Assembly: GCF_011759605.1 (NCBI RefSeq)
Contig: NZ_JAAOYX010000001.1
Coordinates: forward strand, 992,001-1,056,000
DNA from: Luteibacter sp. SG786
GTDB lineage: Bacteria; Pseudomonadota; Gammaproteobacteria; Xanthomonadales; Rhodanobacteraceae
DNA: 64,000 nucleotides
Direction of reading: 5' to 3'
This document shows, piece after piece, positions 14,865 through 23,469 of the stretch. The position numbers and the translations under genes are program-made. Within the stretch, counting starts at the first letter, position 1, and every line of letters begins with the position of its first letter. A model generated the notes under the pieces. It was not told the DNA's origin, made no database searches, and saw only the letters and a list, made by a program, of their open reading frames with translations.

Positions 14865-15205
14865 GCGAGATGCCGCCGTCGCCACCGCTGGACTGGGTCC
14901 GGCTGTTGGCCGTGTCGGCCTTTGCCGCAGTGGGCGGTGCGATCGGCGCGGTCCTTCGAGCGATGGATGCCTCGCAGCCGCTTTCGGTCACCCGTGCCCT
15001 GATCGAGTTCTTCGCCGCCGGCTTCGTAGGAGCCTTGAGCGGCCTTCTCTGCTCGGCGTGGGGACTGAGCATCGTGTGGACCGCCTTCATCGCCGGCACC
15101 TTCGGCATGTTGGGCGCCCGTGCAACCGTCCAGGTGATGCAGCGCTTTGTCTGGGCGAAGCTCGGGCTCAACCGGAGTTCGCAAGATGGCAAGCCTGATC
15201 AGTAA
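14861..15205 (+). CDS. holin (LydA/phage_holin_3-like)
   Basis: 114 aa from the GTG at 14861 (GTGA overlap with the lysin stop); an internal ATG at 14870 is an alternative dual-start. Three hydrophobic segments: residues about 12-32, 48-70 and 74-92 (WGLSIVWTAFIAGTFGMLGA), with a basic C-terminal tail. The pattern fits LydA-type holins. Confidence 0.8.
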   Translation: MSEMPPSPPLDWVRLLAVSAFAAVGGAIGAVLRAMDASQPLSVTRALIEFFAAGFVGALSGLLCSAWGLSIVWTAFIAGTFGMLGARATVQVMQRFVWAKLGLNRSSQDGKPDQ

Positions 15206-15668
15206 GGCCCTCGGCTGGCTCACCGGAAACGTGCGCCTCATCATCGAATACGTCCTGATCCTCGCGATCATCGTGCTCGGCGTATATGGAACGGTGGCCT
15301 ACTTCCGCACGAGGTCGCTGACGGACACGACGATCACGCTCAGCGAGAAGCTGGGAAAGGTGAGCGGCACGCTCGACCAGCAGGTGAGCGCCAATGCCGA
15401 CCAAGACAAGGCGATCGCCGAATTGAAGCGCCTGCGAGAGATCGACAGCCAGGCTTTGAATGGCCTGCATGATGAGCTCGACAAGGCCGATACCAAGGGC
15501 CAAGCCCTGCGGGACAAGGTCCGCCAGCTGGAGAAGACGAATGCGGATGCCAAAGCCCTGCTGGACACTGCCGTGCCTCCTACTCTTGGCTGCGTGCTCG
15601 ACGGCAGGCCATGCCCCGGATCAGGTGGTGACGACCCGGACGGTGGTGCAGCAGGCAAAGCCCGCTGA
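15186..15668 (+). CDS. Rz-like i-spanin
   Basis: 160 aa with an N-terminal membrane anchor (RLIIEYVLILAIIVLGVYGT) and a long coiled coil (residues about 50-130), the inner-membrane spanin plan. Overlaps the holin end by 20 nt. The C-terminal part overlaps the embedded Rz1 gene in another frame. Confidence 0.85.
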   Translation: MASLISKALGWLTGNVRLIIEYVLILAIIVLGVYGTVAYFRTRSLTDTTITLSEKLGKVSGTLDQQVSANADQDKAIAELKRLREIDSQALNGLHDELDKADTKGQALRDKVRQLEKTNADAKALLDTAVPPTLGCVLDGRPCPGSGGDDPDGGAAGKAR

Positions 15669-15873
15669 GGGCCTGCTTCAGCTGTGCCAAAAGCCCGTGC
15701 TCGTTGAGACGAAGACGGTGCGAGACATCACGGACAACAGCAACGCGCGGCAAGTGGCGTTCGACAAGTGCGCTGCTCGTCTGCGATGCCTGGTCTGGTG
15801 GATCAACGCTGCGGACCGCAAGGCACCGCCAGCCGAGTGCATGACCGATGGCAAGGCTGAGAACGCTCGGTAG
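15541..15873 (+). CDS. Rz1-like o-spanin lipoprotein (embedded in Rz)
   Basis: 110 aa in a different frame from Rz, starting within it. MRMPKPCWTLPCLLLLAAC is a signal peptide with lipobox LAAC, and the mature protein is an extended periplasmic domain. Alternative starts at 15541 and 15547. It is longer than lambda Rz1 and extends past the Rz stop, a partly embedded arrangement. It should pair with the Rz coiled coil to fuse the two membranes. Confidence 0.85.
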   Translation: MRMPKPCWTLPCLLLLAACSTAGHAPDQVVTTRTVVQQAKPAEGLLQLCQKPVLVETKTVRDITDNSNARQVAFDKCAARLRCLVWWINAADRKAPPAECMTDGKAENAR

Positions 15874-16156
15874 CCGGGTCGCTATGGCGCCGTCCAGGCA
15901 ACCAGCGACGCAGCGAAGCGCGGATCGACGGATGACGGGCAGGGCTTTGCAGGAGCGCCGCCTGCGCATCTGGTCGCGTAACCCTCACTGTGCCGGCTGC
16001 GGTCGGCTGGTCGCCATGCACGAGTTCGAGCTTGACCACATCGTCGCCCTAACCAACGGCGGCGCCGACGTGGACGACAACTGCCAGGTCCTGTGCATCG
16101 GACCCGATGGGTGTCACCACCGCAAGACGCAGACCGACCTCGGTCGGTCGACGTGA
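15848..16156 (+). CDS. HNH endonuclease beside terminase
   Basis: 102 aa. CAGCGRLVAMHEFELDHIVA with later CQVLCIGPDGCHHRKT is a complete HNH fold: DH of the first motif, the N of DDNCQ, and a final H, plus zinc cysteines. HNH proteins just upstream of terminase assist packaging in HK97-type phages. Overlaps the Rz1 stop by 26 nt. Confidence 0.88.
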   Translation: MARLRTLGSRVAMAPSRQPATQRSADRRMTGRALQERRLRIWSRNPHCAGCGRLVAMHEFELDHIVALTNGGADVDDNCQVLCIGPDGCHHRKTQTDLGRST

Positions 16157-16160
16157 ACGA

Positions 16161-16224
16161 GAACGAGTCGCATCGGGGTTCGCGTGCTTTGCCCCGCGCC
16201 CGATGATGCGAACGAGTCGCATCG
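16161..16224. repeat. direct repeats and palindrome upstream of terS (candidate cos/packaging site)
   Basis: GAACGAGTCGCATCG is repeated exactly at 16161-16175 and 16210-16224. The second copy lies in the perfect hairpin GATGCGA-N5-TCGCATC (16205-16223). The rest of the 235-bp gap between HNH and terS (16157-16391) holds no gene. In HK97-type phages the cos site is found here. Confidence 0.5.
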
Positions 16225-16391
16225 ACGAGGGTGGGGGCGGGTCAAAAGTCTGGCCCGATCCGGACCGGAAACCGACCGTCCCCGCACGCAGAGAAAATTT
16301 CCCCTGTTTGATTAATCGCAGCAGGGGCAGGAAATCAAACAACCCGCGCCGCGCAAGGCTTTGAGGCCTATCGGGCGCATCGAGGTGAGGC

Positions 16392-16793
16392 ATGCCGCGA
16401 GGTGGCCCCCGCCCGGGTGCTGGCCGACCGAAGGGCAGCACCTCGAAGGGCAAAAAGACGTCCGCACCGAAGGCGGGCGCGAAGACGACGAAGAAGAAGG
16501 TGGCCGGTCGCGTCGCGGCGCTCCCGCCTGGCCCGCCTCTGACCGATGAGGTGTTCGAGGGTGAGGTACTGCCAGCGGAGCTGACACCGCTGGAGTACAT
16601 GCTCAAGGTGATGAACAACCCGAAGGCGGAAGCGGATCGACGGGACCGCATGGCGGTCGCCGCCGCGCCATTCGTGCACGGGAAGATGGGCGAGAAGGGC
16701 AAGAAGGACGCCAAGCGCGAGGCAGCGGCAAGCGCGGGAGGCGGGCGATTCGCCTCGGCGCCTCCGCCGCCGCGCACCGGGCGGGTGAACTGA
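16392..16793 (+). CDS. terminase small subunit
   Basis: 133 aa. The N-terminus MPRGGPRPGAGRPKGSTSKG is the GRPKG-type basic head of many small terminases, with a helical middle (LTPLEYMLKVMNNPKAEADR) typical of the P27/phage-associated small terminase group. Directly precedes terL by 4 nt. Confidence 0.85.
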   Translation: MPRGGPRPGAGRPKGSTSKGKKTSAPKAGAKTTKKKVAGRVAALPPGPPLTDEVFEGEVLPAELTPLEYMLKVMNNPKAEADRRDRMAVAAAPFVHGKMGEKGKKDAKREAAASAGGGRFASAPPPPRTGRVN

Positions 16794-16797
16794 CCGC

Positions 16798-18474
16798 ATG
16801 GAGTGGAGTACCGCCTGCCCGGACTGGGCGGATCGGCTGCGCGCCGGTGAATCGATCATTCCGCCGCCGATCTTCCCAGATCGCGCCGCCGAAGCGCTCC
16901 GGGTATTCAAGGAACTGCGTATCGTCGATGCGCCGGGAAGCCCTACCTTTGGCGAAGCGTGCGACCAGTGGGTGTTCGACTTGGTGGCCTCGATCTTCGG
17001 GGCATACGACGCGAACACCGGCCGCCGGCTGATAACCGAGTGGTTCGTGCTGATCCCGAAGAAGAACAGCAAGTCCACCATCGCGGCCGGCATCATGATG
17101 ACGGCCCAGATCCTGAACTGGAGGCAGTCTGCCGAGTTCTCGATTCTGGCGCCGACCATCGAGATCGCTAATAACAGCTTCCTTCCGGCTCGCGATATGG
17201 TCCAGCGCGACGAGGATCTGGAAGACCTGATGCACGTGCAGGTGCACGTGAAGACCATCACGCATCGCGAGAGTGGTGCGACGTTGAAGGTCGTGGCCGC
17301 CGACAACAACACGGTAGGCGGCAAGAAGTCGGTGGGAACACTGGTCGACGAGCTCTGGCTCTTCGGCAAGCAGCACAACGCCGAGAACATGCTTCGTGAG
17401 GCGACTGGCGGCCTGGCTTCGCGCCCCGAGGGCTTCATCATCTACCTGACCACGCAGTCGGACGACCCTCCGGCGGGTGTGTTCCGGCAGAAGCTTCAGT
17501 ACGCGCGAGACGTGCGCGACGGCAAGATCGAGGACAAGCGGTTCGTCCCGATCATCTACGAGTTTCCCGCGGCGATGATCGCCGAGGGCGAGCATCGGAA
17601 GCCGGAAAACTTCCACATGGTGAACCCCAACATGGGGTACTCGGTGGACAAGGAATACCTGGAACGTGAGTTCCAGAAGGCAGAGACGGCTGGCGAAGAG
17701 TCAATGCGCGGCTTTCTGGCCAAGCACCTCAATGTAGAGATCGGTCTGGCGCTGCGTTCCGACCGGTGGGCCGGGGCGGATTTCTGGGAGCGGCGTGCCG
17801 GAAAGGTAGGGCTGCCCGATCTGCTCCGGGACTGCGAGGTTATCGACGTAGGGATCGACGGCGGCGGCCTGGACGACCTGCTGGGCTTTGCCGCGATCGG
17901 TCGGCACAAAGAAACGAAGCAGTGGATGGTGTGGACCCGAGCCTGGGCGCACCCGTCGGTACTGGAGCGGAGAAAAGAGGTCGCGCCGGCACTGCTGGAT
18001 TTCGAGAAGCAGGGCCACCTCGCGCTCGTTCGCCAGATCGGAGACGACGTGGACGAGGTGGCTAGCTTCGTGGCCCAGATCGAAGAGGCGGGCCTTCTTG
18101 ACATGGTCGGTGTCGATCCGGCCGGCCTGGGCGGCATCCTGGATGCGCTTGAGGATGCCGGCGTGCCGAAGGACAAGGTCGTGGGCATCAGCCAGGGCTG
18201 GAAGCTAGGCGGAGCGATCAAGACGGTCGAGCGGAAGCTGGCCGAGGGAACCATCGTCCATGGCGGACAGCCACTGATGAACTGGTGCGTCGGTAATGCC
18301 CGCATCGTGCTCACGAGCAACGCCATCAACATCACAAAGCAGGCCAGCGGCACGGCGAAGATCGATCCGCTGATGGCGCTGTTTAACGCCGCCTCGCTCA
18401 TGTCCCTTAACCCGGAGAGCCGCGCCGGAATGGATGACTACCTCAACAACGGCTTCTTCGGGCTGGTGGGCTGA
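16798..18474 (+). CDS. terminase large subunit
   Basis: 558 aa, HK97/Terminase_1 type. ATPase domain with Walker A-like LIPKKNSKSTIAAG (residues about 85-97) and Walker B LVDELWLFG. The C-terminal RNase H-like nuclease has acidic residues in IDVGIDGGGLDDL and VGVDPAGLGG. It cuts concatemers and drives DNA into the prohead. Confidence 0.95.
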   Translation: MEWSTACPDWADRLRAGESIIPPPIFPDRAAEALRVFKELRIVDAPGSPTFGEACDQWVFDLVASIFGAYDANTGRRLITEWFVLIPKKNSKSTIAAGIMMTAQILNWRQSAEFSILAPTIEIANNSFLPARDMVQRDEDLEDLMHVQVHVKTITHRESGATLKVVAADNNTVGGKKSVGTLVDELWLFGKQHNAENMLREATGGLASRPEGFIIYLTTQSDDPPAGVFRQKLQYARDVRDGKIEDKRFVPIIYEFPAAMIAEGEHRKPENFHMVNPNMGYSVDKEYLEREFQKAETAGEESMRGFLAKHLNVEIGLALRSDRWAGADFWERRAGKVGLPDLLRDCEVIDVGIDGGGLDDLLGFAAIGRHKETKQWMVWTRAWAHPSVLERRKEVAPALLDFEKQGHLALVRQIGDDVDEVASFVAQIEEAGLLDMVGVDPAGLGGILDALEDAGVPKDKVVGISQGWKLGGAIKTVERKLAEGTIVHGGQPLMNWCVGNARIVLTSNAINITKQASGTAKIDPLMALFNAASLMSLNPESRAGMDDYLNNGFFGLVG

Positions 18475-18476
18475 CT

Positions 18477-19703
18477 ATGGCTTTTCGTTGGTACAACCCG
18501 CTCTCGTGGCGCATGTTCGGCTACACCGACCCAAAGACGGGCGACTACGTCGAGGTCGATATGGAGGTCGGTGGCGGCCGGCGCACACGCGCTGGCGTCA
18601 CCATCACGCCGAAGCGCGGCATGTCCATCCCGATCGTATGGGCATGCGTGAAGATCCTCAGCGAGTCGGCGTCCGGCCTACCGCTCAAGCTGTATGACGA
18701 CGACGCCGGCACGCGCGTGCTGGTCAAGGGTGACGGTGTCGTCAACAAGCGGCTCCTGCGGCTTCTTCGGAAACCGAACCCATGGATGACGCTGCTCAAC
18801 TTCCTCAAGGCCATCGTCGTCAACATGGCGCTGCGTGGGAACGCCTACGCGATCATCGAAAGGAATGCCGAGGGGGACTGGATCGGCCTGATCCCGGTGC
18901 CGACGGACAACGTTGAGGTCGACACGACCGAGGCCTTGATCTACTGGGTCACCCTAAACGGGGAACGGTTCGCGGTGTCGCCGGAGAACATGCTGCACTT
19001 CAAGCTGTTCAGCCAGGACGGCATCACCGGGCTGTCGCCGGTCGAGTATCAGGCCGAGACCATGGGCATCGCCAAAGCGGGCCAGGACTGGTCGGCGCGC
19101 TTCATGCGTAAAGGCGGCTTCACTGGCGGCTATGTCATCTACAAGCAGTTCCTGACGAAGACCCAGCAGGAACAGGTCATGGCGAAGTTTCCCGACATTC
19201 GGGAGGGCGACGTCGACGACATCGGCAAGATGGCGATCTTGCAGGGCGACCCCACGGTGTTGCCTGCGGGCCTGAGCCAGAAGGACAGCCAGTTCATCGA
19301 GTCGCAGCAGTTCCAGGAAGAGGCCCTCGCTGGCATCTGGGGCGTGCCGCTCTACCTGGCCCAGCGTGCGAGCAAGACCTCGATCATGGGCTCCAACCTG
19401 GAGCAGCAGACGAGCGGCTTCGTCACCTTCGGTCTGAAGCCGTACACGGACGCGATCGAGGACGAGATCAACGACAAGCTCTTCGGCGACTCCACCATGT
19501 TCGTGGAGTTCGTCATGGAGGGCCTCCTGCGCGCCGACAGCGCCGCGCGTGCGAACTACTACAAGGCCGCCCTAGGCGGTTCGGGTGGGTCCGGATGGAT
19601 GTCGATTAACGACGTCCGGGTGAAAGAAAACCTGCCGCGGCTCGAAGGCGCCGAATACGACCGAATCACTCGCTGGGAGACCACCGATGCTCCACAAGCT
19701 TGA
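18477..19703 (+). CDS. portal protein (HK97 family)
   Basis: 408 aa. WACVKILSESASGLPLKLYD, WMTLLNFLKAIVVNMALRGN and FQEEALAGIWGVPLYL are characteristic blocks of HK97-type portals. It forms the dodecameric DNA channel at one capsid vertex. Overlaps the protease start by 17 nt. Confidence 0.95.
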   Translation: MAFRWYNPLSWRMFGYTDPKTGDYVEVDMEVGGGRRTRAGVTITPKRGMSIPIVWACVKILSESASGLPLKLYDDDAGTRVLVKGDGVVNKRLLRLLRKPNPWMTLLNFLKAIVVNMALRGNAYAIIERNAEGDWIGLIPVPTDNVEVDTTEALIYWVTLNGERFAVSPENMLHFKLFSQDGITGLSPVEYQAETMGIAKAGQDWSARFMRKGGFTGGYVIYKQFLTKTQQEQVMAKFPDIREGDVDDIGKMAILQGDPTVLPAGLSQKDSQFIESQQFQEEALAGIWGVPLYLAQRASKTSIMGSNLEQQTSGFVTFGLKPYTDAIEDEINDKLFGDSTMFVEFVMEGLLRADSAARANYYKAALGGSGGSGWMSINDVRVKENLPRLEGAEYDRITRWETTDAPQA

Positions 19704-20331
19704 AGTCCCCTTCGAGGTGAAGGCCGCGGACGACGCCGGCAACTTCGAAGGCTACGCCGCCGTTTTCAACAACATCGACTTCGGCGACGACGTCATCCTG
19801 CCCGGTGCCTTCGTCCGGGTGAAGACCACGCGGGGTGGCCGCTTGAAGCTGGCGCTGTTCCACGACCTCACGCGCCTGATCGGCTCGGCCGAGTATCGGC
19901 AGGACGACCACGGCCTCGCCGTCAAGGGCAAGGTGAACCTGGGCGTCAGCTACGCGCGCGATGCGTACGCGCTGATGCAGGACGGCACGCTCGACTCCAT
20001 GTCGATCGGCTTCAACACCATCGAAGACGCGATGGAGACCCGCAACGGGCGCTCCGTGCGCGTCATCAAGCAGGCCGAACTGTGGGAGGCGTCCATCGTC
20101 CCGTTCGGCATGAATCCCAAAGCGCAGGTCACCAGCGTGAAGGGCGATATCCGGCTTTTCGAAGGCGCCCTCCGCGAGCGGCTGGGCCTTTCGCAGAAGG
20201 AGGCGGCGGCAGTCGCCTCGCTCGGCTTTCCGGCGATCCACCGTGATGGTGAGGACGCGGCCACGGCGACCGTGGAGGAGCTGAAAAAAATGCACCTCAA
20301 CTTCCAATCCATCATCGGAGCACACGCATGA
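19687..20331 (+). CDS. prohead maturation protease (HK97-type, U35/S78)
   Basis: 214 aa starting MLHKLEVPFEVKAADDAGNF. GYAAVFNNIDFGDDVILPGA, the histidine in LALFHDLTRLIG and the serine in LDSMSIGFNT match the His-Ser catalytic plan of herpes-like prohead proteases. It removes the capsid N-terminal delta domain. Confidence 0.93.
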   Translation: MLHKLEVPFEVKAADDAGNFEGYAAVFNNIDFGDDVILPGAFVRVKTTRGGRLKLALFHDLTRLIGSAEYRQDDHGLAVKGKVNLGVSYARDAYALMQDGTLDSMSIGFNTIEDAMETRNGRSVRVIKQAELWEASIVPFGMNPKAQVTSVKGDIRLFEGALRERLGLSQKEAAAVASLGFPAIHRDGEDAATATVEELKKMHLNFQSIIGAHA

Positions 20332-21545
20332 CGACCGAAATCAAAGACCTGCGCGAATCCCTCGAAAACGAGCTGAAGACCGGCTTCGCGGGCTTGCAGA
20401 AGAAGTACGACGCGGCCATGAGCGAGATCGAGAAGGGCAACTCGGTCACCACGGAACTGAAGTCCCTGATCGAGAAGCAGAAGGGCGAGATCGAAAAGAC
20501 CATCGAGAAGGTCCAGAAGCTCGAAGAGAAGGGGCTCAAGCTGCGTGGCGCCAATCCCGAGCAGAAGAGCTTCATCGACCTGATCAAGGGCAACGAGGAC
20601 TACAAGGCCCTCAGCGAGAAGAAGCAGCAGAAGGCCGAGATCGAGTTCACGAAGGGCGACATGGTCGCGATGATGGAGACCAAGCTGGTCACCAGCGCAG
20701 GCATCGTGGCACCGGTCTACGATCCGGTGATCCAGGACAAGCCCCGCCAGGAACTGGCGATTCGCGATCTGATTCCGAGCACTCCGGTGACGGGGAACGC
20801 GTACACCTACTTCCGCGAGCTGCTCCACACGCGCGGCGCAGCGCCGGTCGCGGAAGGTGGCACCAAGCCGTCCAGCAACGTGACGTTCGAGCCGCACACC
20901 GACACGATCAAGAAGATCGCAGTGTGGATGCCGGTAACCGACGAAGCGCTCGATGACGTGCCGCAGCTGCAGAGCTATCTCTGGGAGCTGCTGCGCTACG
21001 ACCTGAAGCTGGAAGAGGAAGCCCAGCTGCTGAAGGGTGACGGCACCGGCAACAACCTGAACGGCCTGATGACCCAGGCCACGGCGTTCGACACCACGCT
21101 GAGCCGCGCGAGCGACACCGCGATCGACACCGTGCGCCGCGCGCTTTATCAGGCGCAGAAGCAGTCGAAGCGCCGTTCGGATGCCATCGTGATGACCGAC
21201 CTGGACTGGATGAACATCGAGCTCCAGAAGGACGCCCAGAACCGCTACCTGTTCGCGAACCTGCAGGGTCTCGCCACCCCGATCCTCTGGGGTCGACCGG
21301 TGGTGACGTCCGACAGCATGGATGAGGGCGACGGCACCACCACGGGAGGCGAGTACCTCGTCGGCTCGTTCGCCCAGGGCGCACGGATCTACGACCGCAT
21401 GGCGTACACGGTGAAGGTCGGCTGGATCAACGATGACTTCATCAAGAATCAGCGTGCCCTGCTGGTCGAAGAGCGCCTGGGCCTGGCCGTGCGCCGCGCC
21501 TATGCCTTCGTCAAGGGCACCTTCGCCGTTCCGTCCGGCGGCTGA
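20328..21545 (+). CDS. major capsid protein (HK97 fold) with delta scaffold domain
   Basis: 405 aa. Residues 1 to about 110 are a charged coiled coil (delta domain) that serves as internal scaffold and is cut away. The rest is the HK97 fold, with blocks such as PVTGNAYTYFRELL, AVWMPVTDEALDDVPQL and SDAIVMTDLDWMNIELQKD. ATG overlaps the protease stop. Confidence 0.95.
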   Translation: MTTEIKDLRESLENELKTGFAGLQKKYDAAMSEIEKGNSVTTELKSLIEKQKGEIEKTIEKVQKLEEKGLKLRGANPEQKSFIDLIKGNEDYKALSEKKQQKAEIEFTKGDMVAMMETKLVTSAGIVAPVYDPVIQDKPRQELAIRDLIPSTPVTGNAYTYFRELLHTRGAAPVAEGGTKPSSNVTFEPHTDTIKKIAVWMPVTDEALDDVPQLQSYLWELLRYDLKLEEEAQLLKGDGTGNNLNGLMTQATAFDTTLSRASDTAIDTVRRALYQAQKQSKRRSDAIVMTDLDWMNIELQKDAQNRYLFANLQGLATPILWGRPVVTSDSMDEGDGTTTGGEYLVGSFAQGARIYDRMAYTVKVGWINDDFIKNQRALLVEERLGLAVRRAYAFVKGTFAVPSGG

Positions 21546-21552
21546 CCAACCG

Positions 21553-21574
21553 GGGCGGGCCTGTGGGCCCGCCC
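21553..21574 (+). other. strong intercistronic hairpin after major capsid gene
   Basis: GGGCGGGCC-TGTG-GGCCCGCCC, a perfect 9-bp GC stem with no T run. It probably stabilises the capsid message end or lowers read-through into downstream genes. Confidence 0.6.
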
Positions 21575-21589
21575 TCTATGGAGATTGAT

Positions 21590-21865
21590 ATGCAGATCAA
21601 AGCAATCTGGGGGTTCAAGGGTGACCCCGGTGTGACCAAGACGACCGAAGGCCGAGTCCGCGCTGGCGACGTAATCGACGTCGCAGAAGAGTACGGCCAC
21701 ACCCTGATCGGCAAGGGTCTGGCTGAGGCGGTCGGCGACAGCGGTCGAAAGGCACCGAAGGGCAAGCCGGCGACGCCGGAAGAGAAAAAGCCGGCAACGT
21801 CCGAAGACAAGAAGCCTGACGTCAGCGGGGAAAGGAAGCCCGCGGCGCCGGAGGAGAAGAAGTAA
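21590..21865 (+). CDS. small head protein with charged repeat tail (91 aa)
   Basis: Start ATG at 21590 is chosen because GGAG (21580-21583) lies 6 nt upstream. The first 55 residues are a compact domain, GRVRAGDVIDVAEEYGHTLI, as in small phage head or 'capsid-associated' proteins. The tail is a repeated lysine/proline pattern (PEEKKPATSEDKKPDVSGER). A decoration or connector role is possible. Confidence 0.65.
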   Translation: MQIKAIWGFKGDPGVTKTTEGRVRAGDVIDVAEEYGHTLIGKGLAEAVGDSGRKAPKGKPATPEEKKPATSEDKKPDVSGERKPAAPEEKK

Positions 21866-22177
21866 GTGGCGATCGTGCTCGACCTAGACGTCCTGCGCGA
21901 TCAGCTTCGCGCCAGTGCCGACGAGGCACCTGACGCCCTGCTGCAGGGTTACGTCGATGCGGCCATCGCGCACGTCGAACAGCATTGCGACCGCAAGATC
22001 GTCGATGGCACGCCTGCCGACGATGGAGAAATGGCGCTGACACCCGATGTCGAGCAGGCTGTCAGGCTTCTCGTCGGGCACTGGTATTCCAATCGTGAGG
22101 CCGTTGTCGTGGGCGAGGTAAGCAGCCAGCTCGAGCTCGGCGTAGAGCGCCTGCTTCAGTATCGGAAGCGCTACTGA
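21866..22177 (+). CDS. head-tail connector (HK97 gp6-like)
   Basis: 103 aa from GTG at 21866. Helical, with DALLQGYVDAAIAHVEQHCD and AVRLLVGHWYSNREAVV, hallmark of phage gp6-like adaptors. Binds below the portal. Follows immediately after the preceding stop. Confidence 0.9.
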   Translation: MAIVLDLDVLRDQLRASADEAPDALLQGYVDAAIAHVEQHCDRKIVDGTPADDGEMALTPDVEQAVRLLVGHWYSNREAVVVGEVSSQLELGVERLLQYRKRY

Positions 22178-22518
22178 TGCCACTCGCGGCCGGTCCTCTC
22201 AACCGAAAGATCACCATCCAGAAGCCCGGCACGGTCAAGGACCCCGCCGGCCAGCCCATCAAGGGATGGGTCGACCACGTCATCACCTGGGCGAAAGTGA
22301 AGAGCCAGACCGGCATGGGCGTGGTGACCGGAGATCAGGCCGGCGTGTCCACCTCGGTCACGCGCTACAGCTTCCGGATCCGGTACCGGCAGGGCCTCGA
22401 CGCGAGTATGCGAGTACTGATGGGCGGCGTTATTTACGACATCACGTCCGTGCAGATGGATGAGGACCGCAGGGAGTGGACGGATCTCGTCTGCAACCGT
22501 GGAGCAAACAGTGGCTGA
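22177..22518 (+). CDS. head closure/stopper protein (SPP1 gp16-like)
   Basis: 113 aa starting MPLAAGPLNRKITIQKPG. LNRKITIQ, followed by a beta-rich body with IRYRQGLDASMRVLMGGVIY, is the phage head-tail joining family. It plugs the connector before tail attachment. Confidence 0.9.
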   Translation: MPLAAGPLNRKITIQKPGTVKDPAGQPIKGWVDHVITWAKVKSQTGMGVVTGDQAGVSTSVTRYSFRIRYRQGLDASMRVLMGGVIYDITSVQMDEDRREWTDLVCNRGANSG

Positions 22519-23017
22519 TGGCTTCCAGGCGAAGGCCGACACGAGCAGTGCACTCGCCGGCCTGAACCAGCTCACGGGTCCACTCGCGACCCGGCTCGCC
22601 CGGTCGATGGCCGTCGCCAGCGGAACTGAATACCGCGACGAGGCGAAGCGCCTCGTTCCGGTTGCGGAGGGCTTGCTGCAGAGCGCGATCTATCTGGCGT
22701 ACAAGGATGATCGCTCCAACAAGGACAACGTCACTTACTCGATCACGTGGAACGCCAGGAAGGCGCCGCATGGTCACCTGATAGAGTTCGGGCACTGGCA
22801 GAACTACGCCACGTTCAAGGACGCGAACGGCAAGTGGCACACGAACAAGAACGTCGTGCTCGCGGTGCCATTGTGGGTCCCTGCGAAGCCATTCCTCCGC
22901 CCTGCCTTCGACATCGCGCGCGATCGTGCGCAGCGGGCGGCGTTGGAGCGCGGCCGCGAACGACTTCCAGAACTGCTTCGAGAGGCTTACCAGCCGCCGG
23001 ATGAGGACTTCGTGTGA
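22511..23017 (+). CDS. HK97 gp10-like tail-completion protein
   Basis: 168 aa from GTG at 22511, preceded by GGAG at 22501-22504. RLVPVAEGLLQSAIYLAYK, HGHLIEFGHWQNYATFKDA and PAKPFLRPAFDIARD are classic gp10 family blocks. Overlaps the preceding stop by 8 nt. Confidence 0.9.
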   Translation: MADGFQAKADTSSALAGLNQLTGPLATRLARSMAVASGTEYRDEAKRLVPVAEGLLQSAIYLAYKDDRSNKDNVTYSITWNARKAPHGHLIEFGHWQNYATFKDANGKWHTNKNVVLAVPLWVPAKPFLRPAFDIARDRAQRAALERGRERLPELLREAYQPPDEDFV

Positions 23018-23370
23018 GCCTTGAAGAACGCCTCTTCGCCGCGCTTAGTCCGCTCGTGGAAGGGCGCTGCACGCCCGATGTCACCGCCGACAACCCCATT
23101 TATCCGCTCATCGTCTACCAGACGGTGGGCGGCCTCGCTATCGACTATTCCGAGCAGGCTCCGGCTGACCACGACAACGCTCGCGTCCAGGTATGGGTAT
23201 GGAGCACGACTCGCCTCGAGGCCAGCGACCTTTCGCGGCAGGTTCGCAATGTGCTGCTGGCCACCAACCTGAAGGTGAAAACTCTCGGCGCTCCGGTGTC
23301 CGACATGAACGCCGTCCTGAAGCTTTACGGTGCTCGCACCGATTTCAGCATCTGGTACCCGCGGGCATAG
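23014..23370 (+). CDS. tail terminator-type protein (DUF3168)
   Basis: 118 aa from a GTG overlapping the previous stop (GTGA). SLEERLFAALSPLVEGRCTP and IVYQTVGG with QVWVWSTTRLEASDLSRQVR identify DUF3168, a family linked to tail completion. Last gene before a terminator. Confidence 0.88.
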   Translation: MSLEERLFAALSPLVEGRCTPDVTADNPIYPLIVYQTVGGLAIDYSEQAPADHDNARVQVWVWSTTRLEASDLSRQVRNVLLATNLKVKTLGAPVSDMNAVLKLYGARTDFSIWYPRA

Positions 23371-23394
23371 ACCAGCGGGCGATGCGCTCCACCG

Positions 23395-23415
23395 GCCGCC
23401 TTCGGGCGGCTTTTT
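23395..23415 (+). terminator. terminator between connector and tail-tube genes
   Basis: GCCGCC-TTCG-GGCGGC (23395-23410) then TTTTT. With late antitermination it may be partly bypassed, and it may set the ratio of connector to tail-tube transcripts. Confidence 0.8.
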
Positions 23416-23469
23416 CATGCCCGCCGTTTGGCGGCTACTACTCCACCGTCAAGCACAGAGGACTCAAGC

